Shown here in pieces: positions 43,998 to 54,354 of a stretch of 64,000 nt of DNA. The translations under genes were made by a program, and so were the position numbers. The notes under the pieces are model-generated. The model searched no databases. It saw only the letters and a program-made list of their open reading frames with translations, and was not told the DNA's origin. The stretch covers positions 186,001 to 250,000 of the forward strand of contig JAUZTG010000023.1 of NCBI GenBank assembly GCA_030734395.1, written 5' to 3'. Source of the DNA: Sarocladium kiliense. Its lineage: Eukaryota > Ascomycota > Sordariomycetes > Hypocreales > Sarocladiaceae. Within the stretch, counting starts at the first letter, position 1, and each line of letters starts with the position of its first letter.

Positions 43998-45622
43998 CTA
44001 CCCTCCCAACTCGTATCTCGTTGTCGACTGTTGGAAGCGCTGGTCGTTTGGTAATTCTGCAGGGCCAAAGCCTGGCGGCGGAGTGCTCCTGGGGACGCCA
44101 GATAGTTCCGAGCTTGCAACTTGCGGACTGGGAGTGTGCATTTCGTACTTTGGTGACACCAAGTTTGATCGGTCCTCAAGTTCCCCAGCGCCTGCGTTTA
44201 CATCGCCGTTCGACCTCGAGGCAGCAGCGTCCGCGGCAGCGTGCCGTTTTCGATGCCGTATAAACCAAAAGATTCCGCCTGCGACCAGCGCGACTCCGAC
44301 AATGGACCCAACAACTGCTCCAGCGATGACCCCTGCATTAGGACTGCCGTTGCCTTCATCGTCGCCGTCTTGATTCGAGCCTCCCCCGCCCCCGGCCGTC
44401 TCCTTAGCCCCCCCCGAGGTCGAATCTGCAGCCTCCACTGCGGTTGGATATTTCTGGCGCGCAGTATCGCTGACCTTGGCCGTGACTTTTGCGTCTGCAG
44501 CGCTGCAGTAGTAGTTGAAGACATCTATGGCAGAGTTCACAGAGTCCTCGTCATCGTAGCCACACCCAACCTTGACCTTGGCTGTCATGGAGCCGTAGAC
44601 ATCGTGAACCATTCCTTCCTTGAGGCAAACACATGACGCAAGTGCTTGAGGTCCTGAGGGGCAAAGTCTCGTAGTTTGCTATGCGATTCAGTCAGTATAC
44701 ATGGGTCAATGGGATGTCCAGAGTCCGTGAACAGTCTGTACTGACACCAAGAATCACGCTGGACAATGCGCTTCTTCCACATTCTTTGAGTGAGGAGAAC
44801 CCGGAGAGTCCTGTGATGTAATATGTCACTACACACGACCTTGATTAGCATCTTCCTTTTCCCCGGTATCCATGCGTTGACATACTGTCGCCAGGTGGCG
44901 TGGGTATTTGTGCGAAGCTCGATGTGCCATTGTTCATTGCGCAATACTCCTGGTAGAACTCCGCCGCCAACTTAACATCTTCTCTGTTCTCGCATGAGTT
45001 CGCGACTCGGCTCGACATCACGGACTGGATCATCTGAACGACGTCGCCTTTGTTGCATATACAGGAGTTGTACAATGTTGACGCAGAATCGGGGCAATGG
45101 GCGGACGGCTATCAAATCACTTGTCAGTCTCTGCTTGGGACTCCTGTCTTCAAGGGCGGTTGCCTATCATACGGAATACATGGCAGCTAGCGAGAGGGCC
45201 GAGTATGCACAAGGTGCAAGGTAGTCCATCTTGTCAACATCGGTCATGTAGTCAGTGACGATGTTCGTTGTTGGTGTCTCGAATGTAATCGTTTCCTTTG
45301 GGTTGCAGTATTGCCTCAACACCTCAGAAGCACTCCATTGGTCGCTTGAAGCGCTGCTGCCGCATCTACTCTCGACCACCGAGGAGATGTTGCTGGCAAC
45401 AGAGCTGGAGACATCGCTCTGGGAGCAAATGCAGGACTGAAGCTGCGACGCCGACGTTCCACAGCCCAATTGCGTGGAGTCGTCGAAGGCCCTGACTTGC
45501 GACGACACAGCATATGAGGCGCACGGGGCTAGAAGCTTGTATATTGACAAGTCGGTGATTGCATCGGTGACCTGCGCTCGGGCAAGGTGGGCCAGGAAGG
45601 GGAGCAAGGCTATCGAGCGCAT
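43998..45622 (-). CDS. Cys-rich three-repeat single-pass membrane protein
   Basis: Four exons (45622-45173, 45108-44886, 44828-44746, 44678-43998) encode 478 residues. A signal peptide (MRSIALLPFLAHLARA) is followed by three extracellular repeats of roughly 100 residues. Each has a Thr/Ser-Asp-(hydrophobic) lead, a Cys-Ala/Gly-x-S helix and a CxC pair: LAPCASYAV with LQSCICSQSD; LAPCAYSALS with LYNSCICNKGD; LKECGRSALS with LASCVCLKEG. Each ends with a Tyr-Cys (RQYC, QEYC, NYYC). A Gly/Asp/Asn-rich stalk, one membrane segment (about residues 365-390) and a Pro/Ser-rich cytoplasmic tail follow. The Cys pattern recalls CFEM-like adhesin or receptor domains but is not CFEM itself. This is a surface sensor or adhesin by architecture; function unknown. 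The splice chosen for exon 3 (donor GTCAGT) is the least sure. Confidence 0.72.
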
Positions 45623-47089
45623 GGCGATGACGCTCTACAAGAGGAGCATGCAAACGAAGCGATCACCAAGCAAACGCGACCGAGAAAATAATGATGGAAA
45701 AAGCAAGAGTCGTCGCGCTTGATCGTAAAGACAGTTTGCCCAGCAGGTAATCGCAATTATGCAGTCCGTCTGCCTCGCGCCGTCATTTCACCCCTTGCTA
45801 GCCTAAAGCCCTGACTTTAGAATGGCGCAGTGCCGTAGGAAATGTGTTGACGCAGTGCATATTAGCGCCAAAGCCCCTTGGCAGCTGAAAACCGATGTCC
45901 CTGTGATCTACACTCTGATTTGTGACTTGCTCGGCGTCGATCTGTCCGAGCTGACTGTCCGTTTCTAGTGTTACATTTGATCCTGAGCCAACAAGGGCAA
46001 CGCATCTGCACAGACCGACAAAAGGCTTAATTACGCATCAACGCGTGCCTGCCGTATGAGGACATAGCCGATCTTGTATTCACATACTTCACCTCATCGC
46101 CATGCCTTTCCAACGTTGGCAGTTCGCTTCGTCAGCCCTACAGCCACCTAAGGTGTAAAATACCCATAGGCACCCGCGGGTGGGCGCGGGTGGGCAGCCC
46201 ACGGGTTGCATGTAGAGGCTACGGGCCCAACTTGATTACCCACAGGCTGTACCTACGGGTATGCCTGTAAAGTCCTTATGGGTGAGATATGCTAAGAGTT
46301 AGGGCGTATTACCTATAAAAGTATCTTTATTATAGAAGAGCTTGTAAATACCACTCATATAGGTTATAAATCTCAACACTAACATACATTACCTATGATA
46401 ATTTCGTAGGTATGCCCATGGGCTGGGTACTGTACACCTCACAGCCACCCTTGCACCATAAACACCAGAGTACTTCATCATCTCAATTGCAAGTCGCAAG
46501 ATCATGGACACGATCTTCTGTCTTAGGTGAGCTGATCTAAGTCTTCAAGAAATATTATGACAGGTTTCAAATAATGACGCCGAGAAGAAGAAAAATAAGT
46601 AGAGAGGAAAAGCACGTCCATAACTGAACCTCTTGCGCGGCTCCTATAAATTAACCACAATAACATTTGCGAACCTTTTAAAACATTATTTGGAATACAA
46701 AGATACAGTTGATAGATTCCGCATGACAGATAGAAGAATCCTATCGCCGTCTGCCATGTGTTCGTCCATCAGCACCACGCCTTGTGGAGTGTCTTGGTTG
46801 GCTCAAACGAGTTAAAGAGTATCGCTGAGCAGTACTCACTCCGAGATAAAAAGTGCCATATCGTGTTACAGAGCAAGCTCATATACGGAATGGGCTTATG
46901 CGACCTTCGTCAAGGTTGCATAGGAAACACTTGAATGGCCCCCATACTTGGGGATGCTGAGATTGCTGGCCAAGCTTGAGGGCCATTGTGGATTGACATT
47001 TTGTCAACTACTGGATGCCTTGAGATGGCTTTGCTCCAAATTTCTCATCGCTGGCGCCCAAGAAAGCACTGAGCGCAAAAAATCGCTAT
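45623..47089. other. intergenic region hosting a MITE
   Basis: About 1.5 kb without a supported gene. It contains the hAT-like element at 46149-46440. The flanks from 46450 to 47000 are AT-richer than average, with no coding pattern. Confidence 0.45.
46149..46440. mobile_element. non-autonomous hAT-like element (MITE), 292 bp
   Basis: The ends form a terminal inverted repeat: AGGTGTAAAATACCCA at the left against AGGTGTACAGTACCCA read from the right (14 of 16 identical), with further imperfect pairing inside (TAGGCA/ATGGGCA). The element is flanked by the direct repeat ACAGCCACC at 46140-46148 and 46441-46449, which fits the 8-bp target-site duplication of hAT transposons within one base. The left third is GC-rich with CGGGTGGGC direct repeats; the rest is AT-rich. 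There is no transposase frame, so movement would need a full-length partner elsewhere. Family assignment rests on duplication length only. Confidence 0.7.
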
Positions 47090-47852
47090 TCAGAAGCGGC
47101 GATGTCGCGTGAGAGAAGCGCGACTCGACCGTGAAGCCCACTTCCTAGACTGCAACAGAGGCAACAAGATCATTGAGCCAACGACACATAGCCAAGCAGT
47201 GTAAAGTTGCCACAAGAACAGTAGCGCCGGTCCCAATCCTGGCAAGAACAATCGAAGGCAGTCGTTGACCAGGTATAGGTCTTCTTGACTGGCGATGAAG
47301 TATCTCAGTCGTGGTAATTTCTTCGCCGGGGGCAAGAATCCATCAATTCCTTCCACGGCGTTGTCTTGGTTGATGTTGCATTGCGTGAGCTGCAACACTG
47401 AGACGAGTCGAACCGGAGCTTTATATAATGGGATAAACCAGAGCCGGAATGTCTGTCGCAACGATACATAGAGCAGACCACTTTTCTCATCGAACTCTAC
47501 TAAGAATTAGTAAGATGCTAAACACACAGAGCATGCTTGTCACGAACCTGAGGAGTCGACCTTGATGTCGATATGCGGGTTCAGTGTGCGATACCACCGA
47601 TATACGGCCAGAATCACCCAAAGCCAGTCAACTCCACTCGCCAACGGCGTCGCGCCCTTGGAGAAGGAAGGCTTGCGACAGAAAGGATGTGAAAATGTAG
47701 CGTTCGGGAGGAAGAAGTTGCTGAGTGCCTTCTCCTGGTCTTCGGGGTCGCCCTTCGTCAGGGCCGCAATTACACCAGGGATCTCCTTCACTATAGGACG
47801 GTTAGCAGAAGCACTTCAGAGCACGGGAAGTGCAAATACCCGGATACTCCAT
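47090..47852 (-). CDS. SigF-like NTF2-like domain protein
   Basis: Three exons (47852-47840, 47790-47548, 47499-47090) encode 221 residues. Exon 1 codes only four codons plus one base. The N-terminus MEYPVKEIPGVIAALTKGD, LSNFFLPNATFSHPFCR and ILAVYRWYRTLNPHIDIKVDS, followed by VSLRQTFRLWFIPLYKAPV and a C-terminal hydrophobic part (LFLPGLGPALLFLWQLYTAW), match the fungal SigF-like NTF2-like family. Members are small cone-fold proteins with one or two membrane-associated helices at the end; their ligand and biochemical role are not known. The start is fixed by the phase of intron 1, since the frame in exon 2 has no ATG. The final 20 residues after LLPLL are unusually basic compared with what I expect of the family. 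Confidence 0.8.
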
Positions 47853-48621
47853 ATTAGGCCATCCACAGCGCTCAAAGAGCGGGCTCGTGTATATCGCGAT
47901 TACCGCAAACGTGTTATCGTGATGGGTCTGCTTGAGGTGGTGATGGAGTTCACGGATGCTAAGTGGGCTGTCTCGGGGTCTTGGTCTGCTGTCAGTGAAG
48001 ATCCATGTGTAAACATTGCAGTAGCTGGAATGTTCAGCTGATGAAGGGCTGCGCTCATGCGTGCCAGAACACCTTAAGCTCAACATGTGGACTGCAACGT
48101 ATCCGAGACATTTGGACCTTCCAGATCCAGATCCACACCATTGATGGCCACATATGTCTCGCAGGTGTGAGACCTCTGCCAGCACGATACGGAAGTTTAC
48201 GAGGAATACTGCGTAATGCTTTTCCCTCGTAGCTGGCCATCAGAGAAACGCATGATACGGCCTGTGCCATAGTCGAGATGCGCCCACCAGAGGACATGTC
48301 CGTAGATCCGCGATATAGTGCAAGAGCTAGGTTGGGTGTAGTTAGTTCTTCAGAATCTCAGTCCACTATTGTAAAGGTCGCTGAAATCTTGATTAGTTGT
48401 ACACGGTTGATGGCAACTCGGCATTTGCCGCGACGATGACTGACAGGCGCAGCTACATGACGATCCATTTCCCATTTCCACCCATCGATGCTGACTTCAG
48501 CTCTCATAAAGCACATGAACCCTTCCTTCCATCTCTTTTCACCCTTTTCAGCAGAGTGGGCGAATTACTCCGCTATCTGGAAGCGCATGGTGTAGGAGGC
48601 ACTCGAAGTCTCGGCAGCACA

Positions 48622-49422
48622 TCAGCAATCAACATCTGATCTATAGCTGGCTGCACGTTGCCAAGAAGCCTCTCCATACCTGCTGTACTCTGTTACATTG
48701 AGGTATTCTTGCTCAGCTGGATTCGATAATATATTCCAAGGAACTACGTCGAAAAGGCTCCATACCAAATATGGCAATGAATCTTCCCAGGGTACCTTAC
48801 GCTTCATCACTGTCTGAGGCAACCTCTCGCTGGACGTGCCTATCTTGGAGACGACTCTACGTCAGGTAGAGTGCTGACTACCTAGCATTCGAGGCGATCT
48901 ACGCTCCTCTGGTAGCACATAGGAAGCCAAGTCGAATGTACTTGGATCGCGCAACTAGGCCATGAGGCATTCAAGCATACTATGACGGGTATTGCTCGCT
49001 TGCACAATTGCTGGTGAGCTGGCTGTACCAATTCCTCAGCTGAACCATTCTAGGGACAACCCAACCCCTTAGACAGCCCATTATGAATAACTTCAGAGGG
49101 ATCGGCCGTGTGAGAGTGATTTCATCTATGATATATGGCAAAACTTTGGTCATATTGGCGTATGTAGTTGTCCTGAACAGTGAAAAGTTCCTTACCTGAA
49201 TGTGAGTTGATGAGGCGGTTCAGGGTAGCGAGAGCTGACAAGTAAATGTAGTAGGTGAACCTCGGCCTTAACAATAGTCAACAGCTCGGTCAAGAACACG
49301 TAATCATACTGATGAGCACTAACAGGCTCGAAGAAGCGTCGGTGCTCATTGTTGGAACCGCCGAAATGCCGACTCACCGAACCGACGGACCACCAGCGCG
49401 ATTGACCAAGGCTCAGCGGCAT
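48622..49422 (-). pseudogene. unrecognised coding region, probably broken
   Basis: From an ATG at 49422 a frame encodes 76 residues (for example YVFLTELLTIVKAEVHLLHL) and ends at a consensus donor, TTCAG|GTAAGG, near 49193. Removing the next 23 bases, which end in TTCAG, restores an open frame of about 50 more codons (LPYIIDEITLTRPIPLKLF) to a TAG at 48982-48980. A separate frame at 48822-48622 has protein-like text (LPYLVWSLFDVVPWNILSNP). A 23-nt intron is shorter than any I would accept in a fungus, so the region may be a decayed gene. No family is recognised. Confidence 0.25.
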
Positions 49423-49455
49423 TGGCAGTTGGGCACGGCAGTATCCAATTTATCG

Positions 49456-49525
49456 GATTGAGCACGCGGGGGCTAAGCGACGAGGAAGCCGCCTACGCCA
49501 CGAGCTACTGAGCTACCCATTGCTC
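49456..49525 (-). other. tRNA-like stretch (A-box and weak B-box)
   Basis: Read on the minus strand, GAGCA and TGCTC could pair as an acceptor-like stem 66 bases apart. TAGCTCAGTAGC matches the internal pol III A-box, and GCTCAATCC resembles a damaged B-box. A proper D-arm and T-arm cannot be drawn, so this is not a working tRNA; it may be a tRNA- or SINE-derived relic or chance. Confidence 0.25.
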
Positions 49526-49855
49526 TTGTGCGCGTAGGTACAGAATTGCCGGCCTGTTGAGCCGAGATCTTGGCCCCCGCGAAACCCCAGACTGGGGCCG
49601 TTGAAGCTGTTAGTGGTTAGGAGGCGTTTGTACCCACTTGGCTAACAGTCCAGGTTCGCGCGGGACGGCTACAATGCGCTTTCGGAGACGAAAGCTCTCT
49701 ACAGGGCTGCAGGGCTTCAATTGTCCTCATCTTCGTCTTTTCTGCAACTTTGTATAGCTTCTTTGCTTTCTTTTTCTCTTCTCTTCATTGACTACATGCG
49801 GTTGTCAGCACTGTAATACGCTTAGCCTTCGAACGCCCACATTATCAAACGCACC

Positions 49856-51812
49856 ATGGCTCCACGTGGAAAGCTGTCCAAGGCTTACGCAGGGACGCCG
49901 CCTCCTTCGTTCCCCCAAGTCAATGCTTGCGACTTTATCTTCAGCGAGCCCTTCAGTCAAGACAGAAACGATGTCTACACCCTGGCGTCACAGCGTGTCG
50001 GTCGTGTGACCGACGACAGGGCCATCTATGTTGATAATGCGACCGGTAGGCTTGGGCATGTACCTTTCGCAGAGTCTGAAGCTAACGTACTCGGTAGACA
50101 AAGTGATGCGATATGGCCAGCTCAAGGAGCATGTCAACGCCTTTGCCGCAGGTCTGCAATCCCTCGATCTCCGTTCCGATGACCTTGTGCGCCTCCCTCC
50201 GACACCAAGCTGCCCCAATCCCGAGATCGCTCCCATCGTCCTCGTCCAGCTATTCAACTGCCTGGCGTTCCCGACAGCCATCCTTGGCACGCTCGCTGCT
50301 GGACTGACTGCGACACTCGTCTCTCCAGCTTTGACGGCCAAGGAGATTGGATGGATCCTTCAGAATGCCCGGCCGAGAGTCATCATCACGGCAAGCTCGA
50401 CTGTCGGTGCGATGCGCGAGGCCATCGATGCGCAGGAGGACAAAAAGTTCTTCCAGTCCGTGCCGATCTACCAAGTCGACGTTGTCAACAACCAATATCC
50501 CGAACGAACTGAGCCGAGCTCAAGCGCAGATTGGACTCAGCTCCTTAAGCGAAGCAATAAGCCTATCCAAAAGCCGACTTCGTTCAATGCGGCAACGCGA
50601 ACTGCAGTCATCCTCTGGTCTTCTGGTACCTCAGGCAAATCAAAAGGTGTCTTGCTCAGTCATAGCGGACTCGTCTTTGGCACGCTTTCCAACTGGAATT
50701 CTGCCGACTTTTACCAACACCAGCAGCAACGCTGGTTAGGTTTCGCACCATTCTACCACGTTTTCGGCCTTATGAACATCTGCTTGCCCGCCATCTGTAC
50801 AGGTTCCACCGTGTACACAATGTCCGGATTCAAGCTAGACCTCATGCTTGAAGCCATTCCGCGTCGGCAAATCACTTACCTGCATATGGCGCCGCCAATT
50901 GGTGTTATGCTTGCCAAGTCTCCTCTCGTTGATCGCTATGCGAAACGAGACAGCCAGGGCAAGAATGCCTTCAGCAGCCTGTCCGGTGCGACAACCGGTG
51001 GTGCCCCTCTTGGCCATGATGTTATTGTACATGTCTATGAACGAGTCGGTTTCAGAATCAAGATGGGCTACGGTCTGACTGAGACTGCGGGCACCACACT
51101 CCAGTATGGCCTGACTGCGGAGGATATGCACCGTTATGGGGGCGACAGCGGCCAAGCACTCTGGGGTGTCGAAATGATGATCGCTGCAGAGGAGCAGCCT
51201 TCAGCTGAGAAAGCCACGCCGGCACCAGTTGGCACCGCAGGCGAGATTCTTATCCGCTCACCTGCCAATATGCTGGGATACCTCCCCTTTGGTGGCTTAG
51301 TTCCTGGTGCCAAACCAGACATGTCTATCACCCACGAGGCTGTGACTAAGGATGGCTGGTTCCGTACAGGAGACGTAGGCAACATTGATGCTGATGGTTG
51401 CCTGCGCATCACCGATCGTATCAAAGAGCTCATCAAGGTTCGCGCATACCAGGTTGCACCCGCCGAGCTGGAGGCGCTTCTGTGCAGTAGCGGCGACGTT
51501 GCCGATGCCGGCGTCGTTGCAACTTACGACAAGTCAGAAGCAACGGAATGGCCTCGCGCATTCGTCGTGCCAGCCAACGGAGGCATGGCTGGAAAGAGCG
51601 AGAAGGACCTTCACGAGCTTGCACAGAAGGTGAAGAAGTTGGTGGAGGAGCATACGGCGAAATACAAGTGGCTGAAAGGAGGCATCGTTTTTGTTGATGC
51701 GATACCTAAGTCTCCCAGCGGCAAGATCCTGCGAAGAGTGATGAAGGACGGTGGTGTCAAGGGCTTTGAGGTCAAGCTGTACGAGCCGAGGAGAAGGGAT
51801 TCGAAGCTGTAG
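49856..51812 (+). CDS. 4-coumarate-CoA-ligase-like acyl-CoA ligase, peroxisomal
   Basis: Two exons (49856-50045 and 50098-51812) encode 634 residues of the ANL adenylate-forming superfamily, which activates a carboxylate with ATP and transfers it to CoA. Motifs in order: VILWSSGTSGKSKGVLLSH near 205 (P-loop), GFAPFYHVFGL, SGATTGGAPLG, MGYGLTETAGTT near 345, GWFRTGDVGNID near 447 (ATP-binding Asp), DRIKELIKVRAYQVAPAELE (hinge) and PKSPSGKILRRVM with the catalytic Lys near 605. The protein ends in Ser-Lys-Leu, a canonical type 1 peroxisomal targeting signal. It resembles fungal phenylacetyl-, coumarate- and medium-chain acyl-CoA ligases. Substrate unknown; a role in peroxisomal side-chain or aromatic-acid metabolism is inferred. 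Start at 49856 is the first ATG in frame. Confidence 0.92.
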
Positions 51813-52246
51813 ACGAGGAACCTGGTGGAACATTTGAAGCATTTTCCTGTATTTTTGTAGCTTTTTGCGACAAGCCATTCATACTAATTTATATCTGCTA
51901 AAGCGTGTCAGCAGCTATGTCTACACTGCCACTGCCGAGCAATTGTGACACAATCCGCAGACATCCAACCAAGCCAGCTCCAAAAAAGTTGCTGCTATCT
52001 TTCCCTTATCAGCCCCTTATCTCTGATCCTGCAAGGGGCCGCCGATAACAGCAGCGCTCGGTGCCCCTCCATCCGCTCCTCGCCCCGACGCTCAACCCCG
52101 CCAAAATTCGAGCCTGAAACCCATAGCCAAACGACGTGACTCACCTGTTTCCAACTTTCAAGAACCGTTTCGTCGCCAGGCAATTGAGTCATTCCCATTC
52201 TCCCCCCAGAAACATACCAATTGCCTTCATCACAAGCACCCAAACA
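51813..52246. other. promoter and leader of asparaginyl-tRNA synthetase
   Basis: 434 bp. The synthetase frame is open upstream of its ATG back to a GTG at 52136, and that stretch encodes a basic, acid-free peptide (see findings). No other gene is seen. Confidence 0.45.
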
Positions 52247-54108
52247 ATGGCTGTGATCTACATCGACGAGGAAAAGGGCGTTGACGCCCCCGATACCCAG
52301 GGTTCCGAGACCGCGCCTTTCAAGTCCCTCTCCCAGGCCTATCTCGAGCACGGCGCCGATAACGAGTACAAGGTCAAAAAGAAGGATGACGAGGAGTACA
52401 AGCCGGCCGCGAAGGCTGCCATGAAGAAGGCTGTCAGCTATGCTGACCAGCAGCGCAAGAAGAAGGAGGCTGCCGCCAAGCGCGCAGACAAGGAAGCCGC
52501 CGACAAGGCTGCTCTCGAGGCTGCTCTTGAAGCCGCGAAGAACATTAAGATCTCCGAGGACCCCGCATTGCCTAAGGCTGTGAAGATCAATCTGCATGAG
52601 ACCGACTCCAAGATCATTGGTCAGCTGAGGAAGAGCAAGGATGAGCCGGCAGAGGGCGTTGTGCGTGTCTGCGTCCAAGGTCGTGTGCAGCGTGTGGCCA
52701 AGCAGGGAGGTCTCGTCTTCGTCGTACTCCGCCGTGGCCTCCATTATATGCAGTGCTTGCTCTCTGGAGAGCTCACAAAGACATACGATGCCCTCACACT
52801 TGCTCGCGAGACCGCCATGGAGATCACTGGTGAGCTCTGGGAGGTGCCAGCTGGTCTACACGCTCCTCTGAACCGCGAGCTTCACGCCGACTACTTCAGC
52901 ATTGTCTCCAAGGCCCCCGGTGGTGATGATGCCTTCACCAACAGAGTTCCTGAAGATGGTGACCCAAGCCATAGCTCCATGCTTGACCTGCGACACCTTA
53001 CCCTGCGCCACGAGAAGCCTGCAACAGTCATGTTCGTTCGCGATGTCCTCGAGGGTGCCTTCCACAAGGCGTATAGGGAGTTGGAAATCACCAAGGTCAG
53101 CCCACCGGCATTGGTGCAGACTCAGGTCGAGGGCGGCTCGACCCTTTTCAGCTTCGACTACTACGGCGAGACCTCATACCTCACTCAATCCAGCCAGCTT
53201 TACCTCGAGACGTGTCTTCCGTCCCTTGGTGACGTTTACTGCATTGAGAAGTCCTTCCGTGCCGAGAAGTCTCTCACTCGTCGCCATGTGAGTTGAATCG
53301 CCCTGTTGGTGGTTTAACTATGCTAACACTCCCAGCTTTCCGAGTACACTCACATCGAGGCCGAGCTTGATTTCATCAACTTCGACGACCTCCTCTCTCA
53401 CCTGGAGCACATCATCTGCCGTGTCATCGACCTTACCCTTGAGAACCCTGCCGCTGCCGCTGCTATTGCGAAGTACCACCCCGAGTTCAAGAAGCCCCAG
53501 AGGCCTTTCATGCGCATGCGCTACAACGAGGCCATTGACTGGCTCCGCGAGAAGGGTATCAAGAACACTGAGGGCAACGACCATGTCTTCGGTGATGATA
53601 TGTATGCTCCTGGCTCTCTGAGAATCCAAGACTCCTAAAGCTAATGTTTCGTAGTGCTGAGGCCGCCGAGCGCAAGATGACCGATGAGATCGGTCGTCCC
53701 ATTCTCCTCACCCACTTCCCCGTCGAGATCAAGGCCTTCTACATGCAAAAGGAAGTCGCTGATCCCCGTGTGACCGAGTCCGTTGACGTCCTCATGCCCG
53801 GTGTTGGTGAGGTTGTTGGTGGATCCATGAGAATCTGGGATTACGAAGAGCTTATGGCTGCATACAAGCGAGAGGGTATCGACCCTGCCGCTTACTTCTG
53901 GTATGTTGACCAGAGAAAGTATGGCTCAACTCCTCACGGTGGATACGGGTTGGGAACTGAGCGGTAAGTTATCCCTTCTCATCTTGGCAACCCTTTCACC
54001 GGATTTCATATACTGATGTCATGTAGTCTTCTGGCGTGGCTGTTGAAGCTGTGGACTGTGCGCGAGGCCTGCCTGTACCCTCGCTTCATGGGCCGTTGCA
54101 CTCCGTAA
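52247..54108 (+). CDS. asparaginyl-tRNA synthetase, cytoplasmic
   Basis: Four exons (52247-53287, 53336-53601, 53655-53963, 54027-54108) encode 565 residues of this class IIb synthetase, which charges tRNA-Asn. A eukaryotic N-terminal extension of about 110 residues (Lys/Ala/Glu-rich coiled coil) precedes the OB-fold anticodon-binding domain (VRVCVQGRVQRVAKQGGLVFVV). The catalytic core shows motif 2 at SFRAEKSLTRRHLSEYTHIEAEL, split by intron 1 after the second Arg-His, and motif 3 at GYGLGTERLLAWLLKLWTVREA, split by intron 3. The end IREACLYPR-type sequence (VREACLYPRFMGRCTP) is that of eukaryotic AsnRS rather than AspRS. The ATG at 52247 starts the family N-terminus MAVIYIDEEKG. Confidence 0.95.
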
Positions 54109-54354
54109 ATGTGTGGGAAGAGTAGAAACCAAAATTAGAGAGGTGAAATACCACGAGCGATGCAACGCTACCAGAAGTGGCTGAACCTCGGTTTACTTTA
54201 GTCATGCGCCCTCTCTGAGCGATTCAAGCCAAGCAGCAAGACTTTCCGGAGCAATTCCTGCAACTCCCTGAGATATTGTACACGCTTCAAAGGCCCGTGT
54301 GTCAAACGACCGACCTCTACGGCGTGTAGTCGATGAGCTCAACCCATCCGCTTT

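Larger units (their letters stand above)
47853..49855. other. 2.0 kb region with unresolved coding remnants
   Basis: Apart from the remnants at 48622-49422 and the tRNA-like stretch at 49456-49525, both listed separately, no gene is supported. The last 300 bp are the promoter and pyrimidine-rich leader of the acyl-CoA ligase. Confidence 0.4.
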
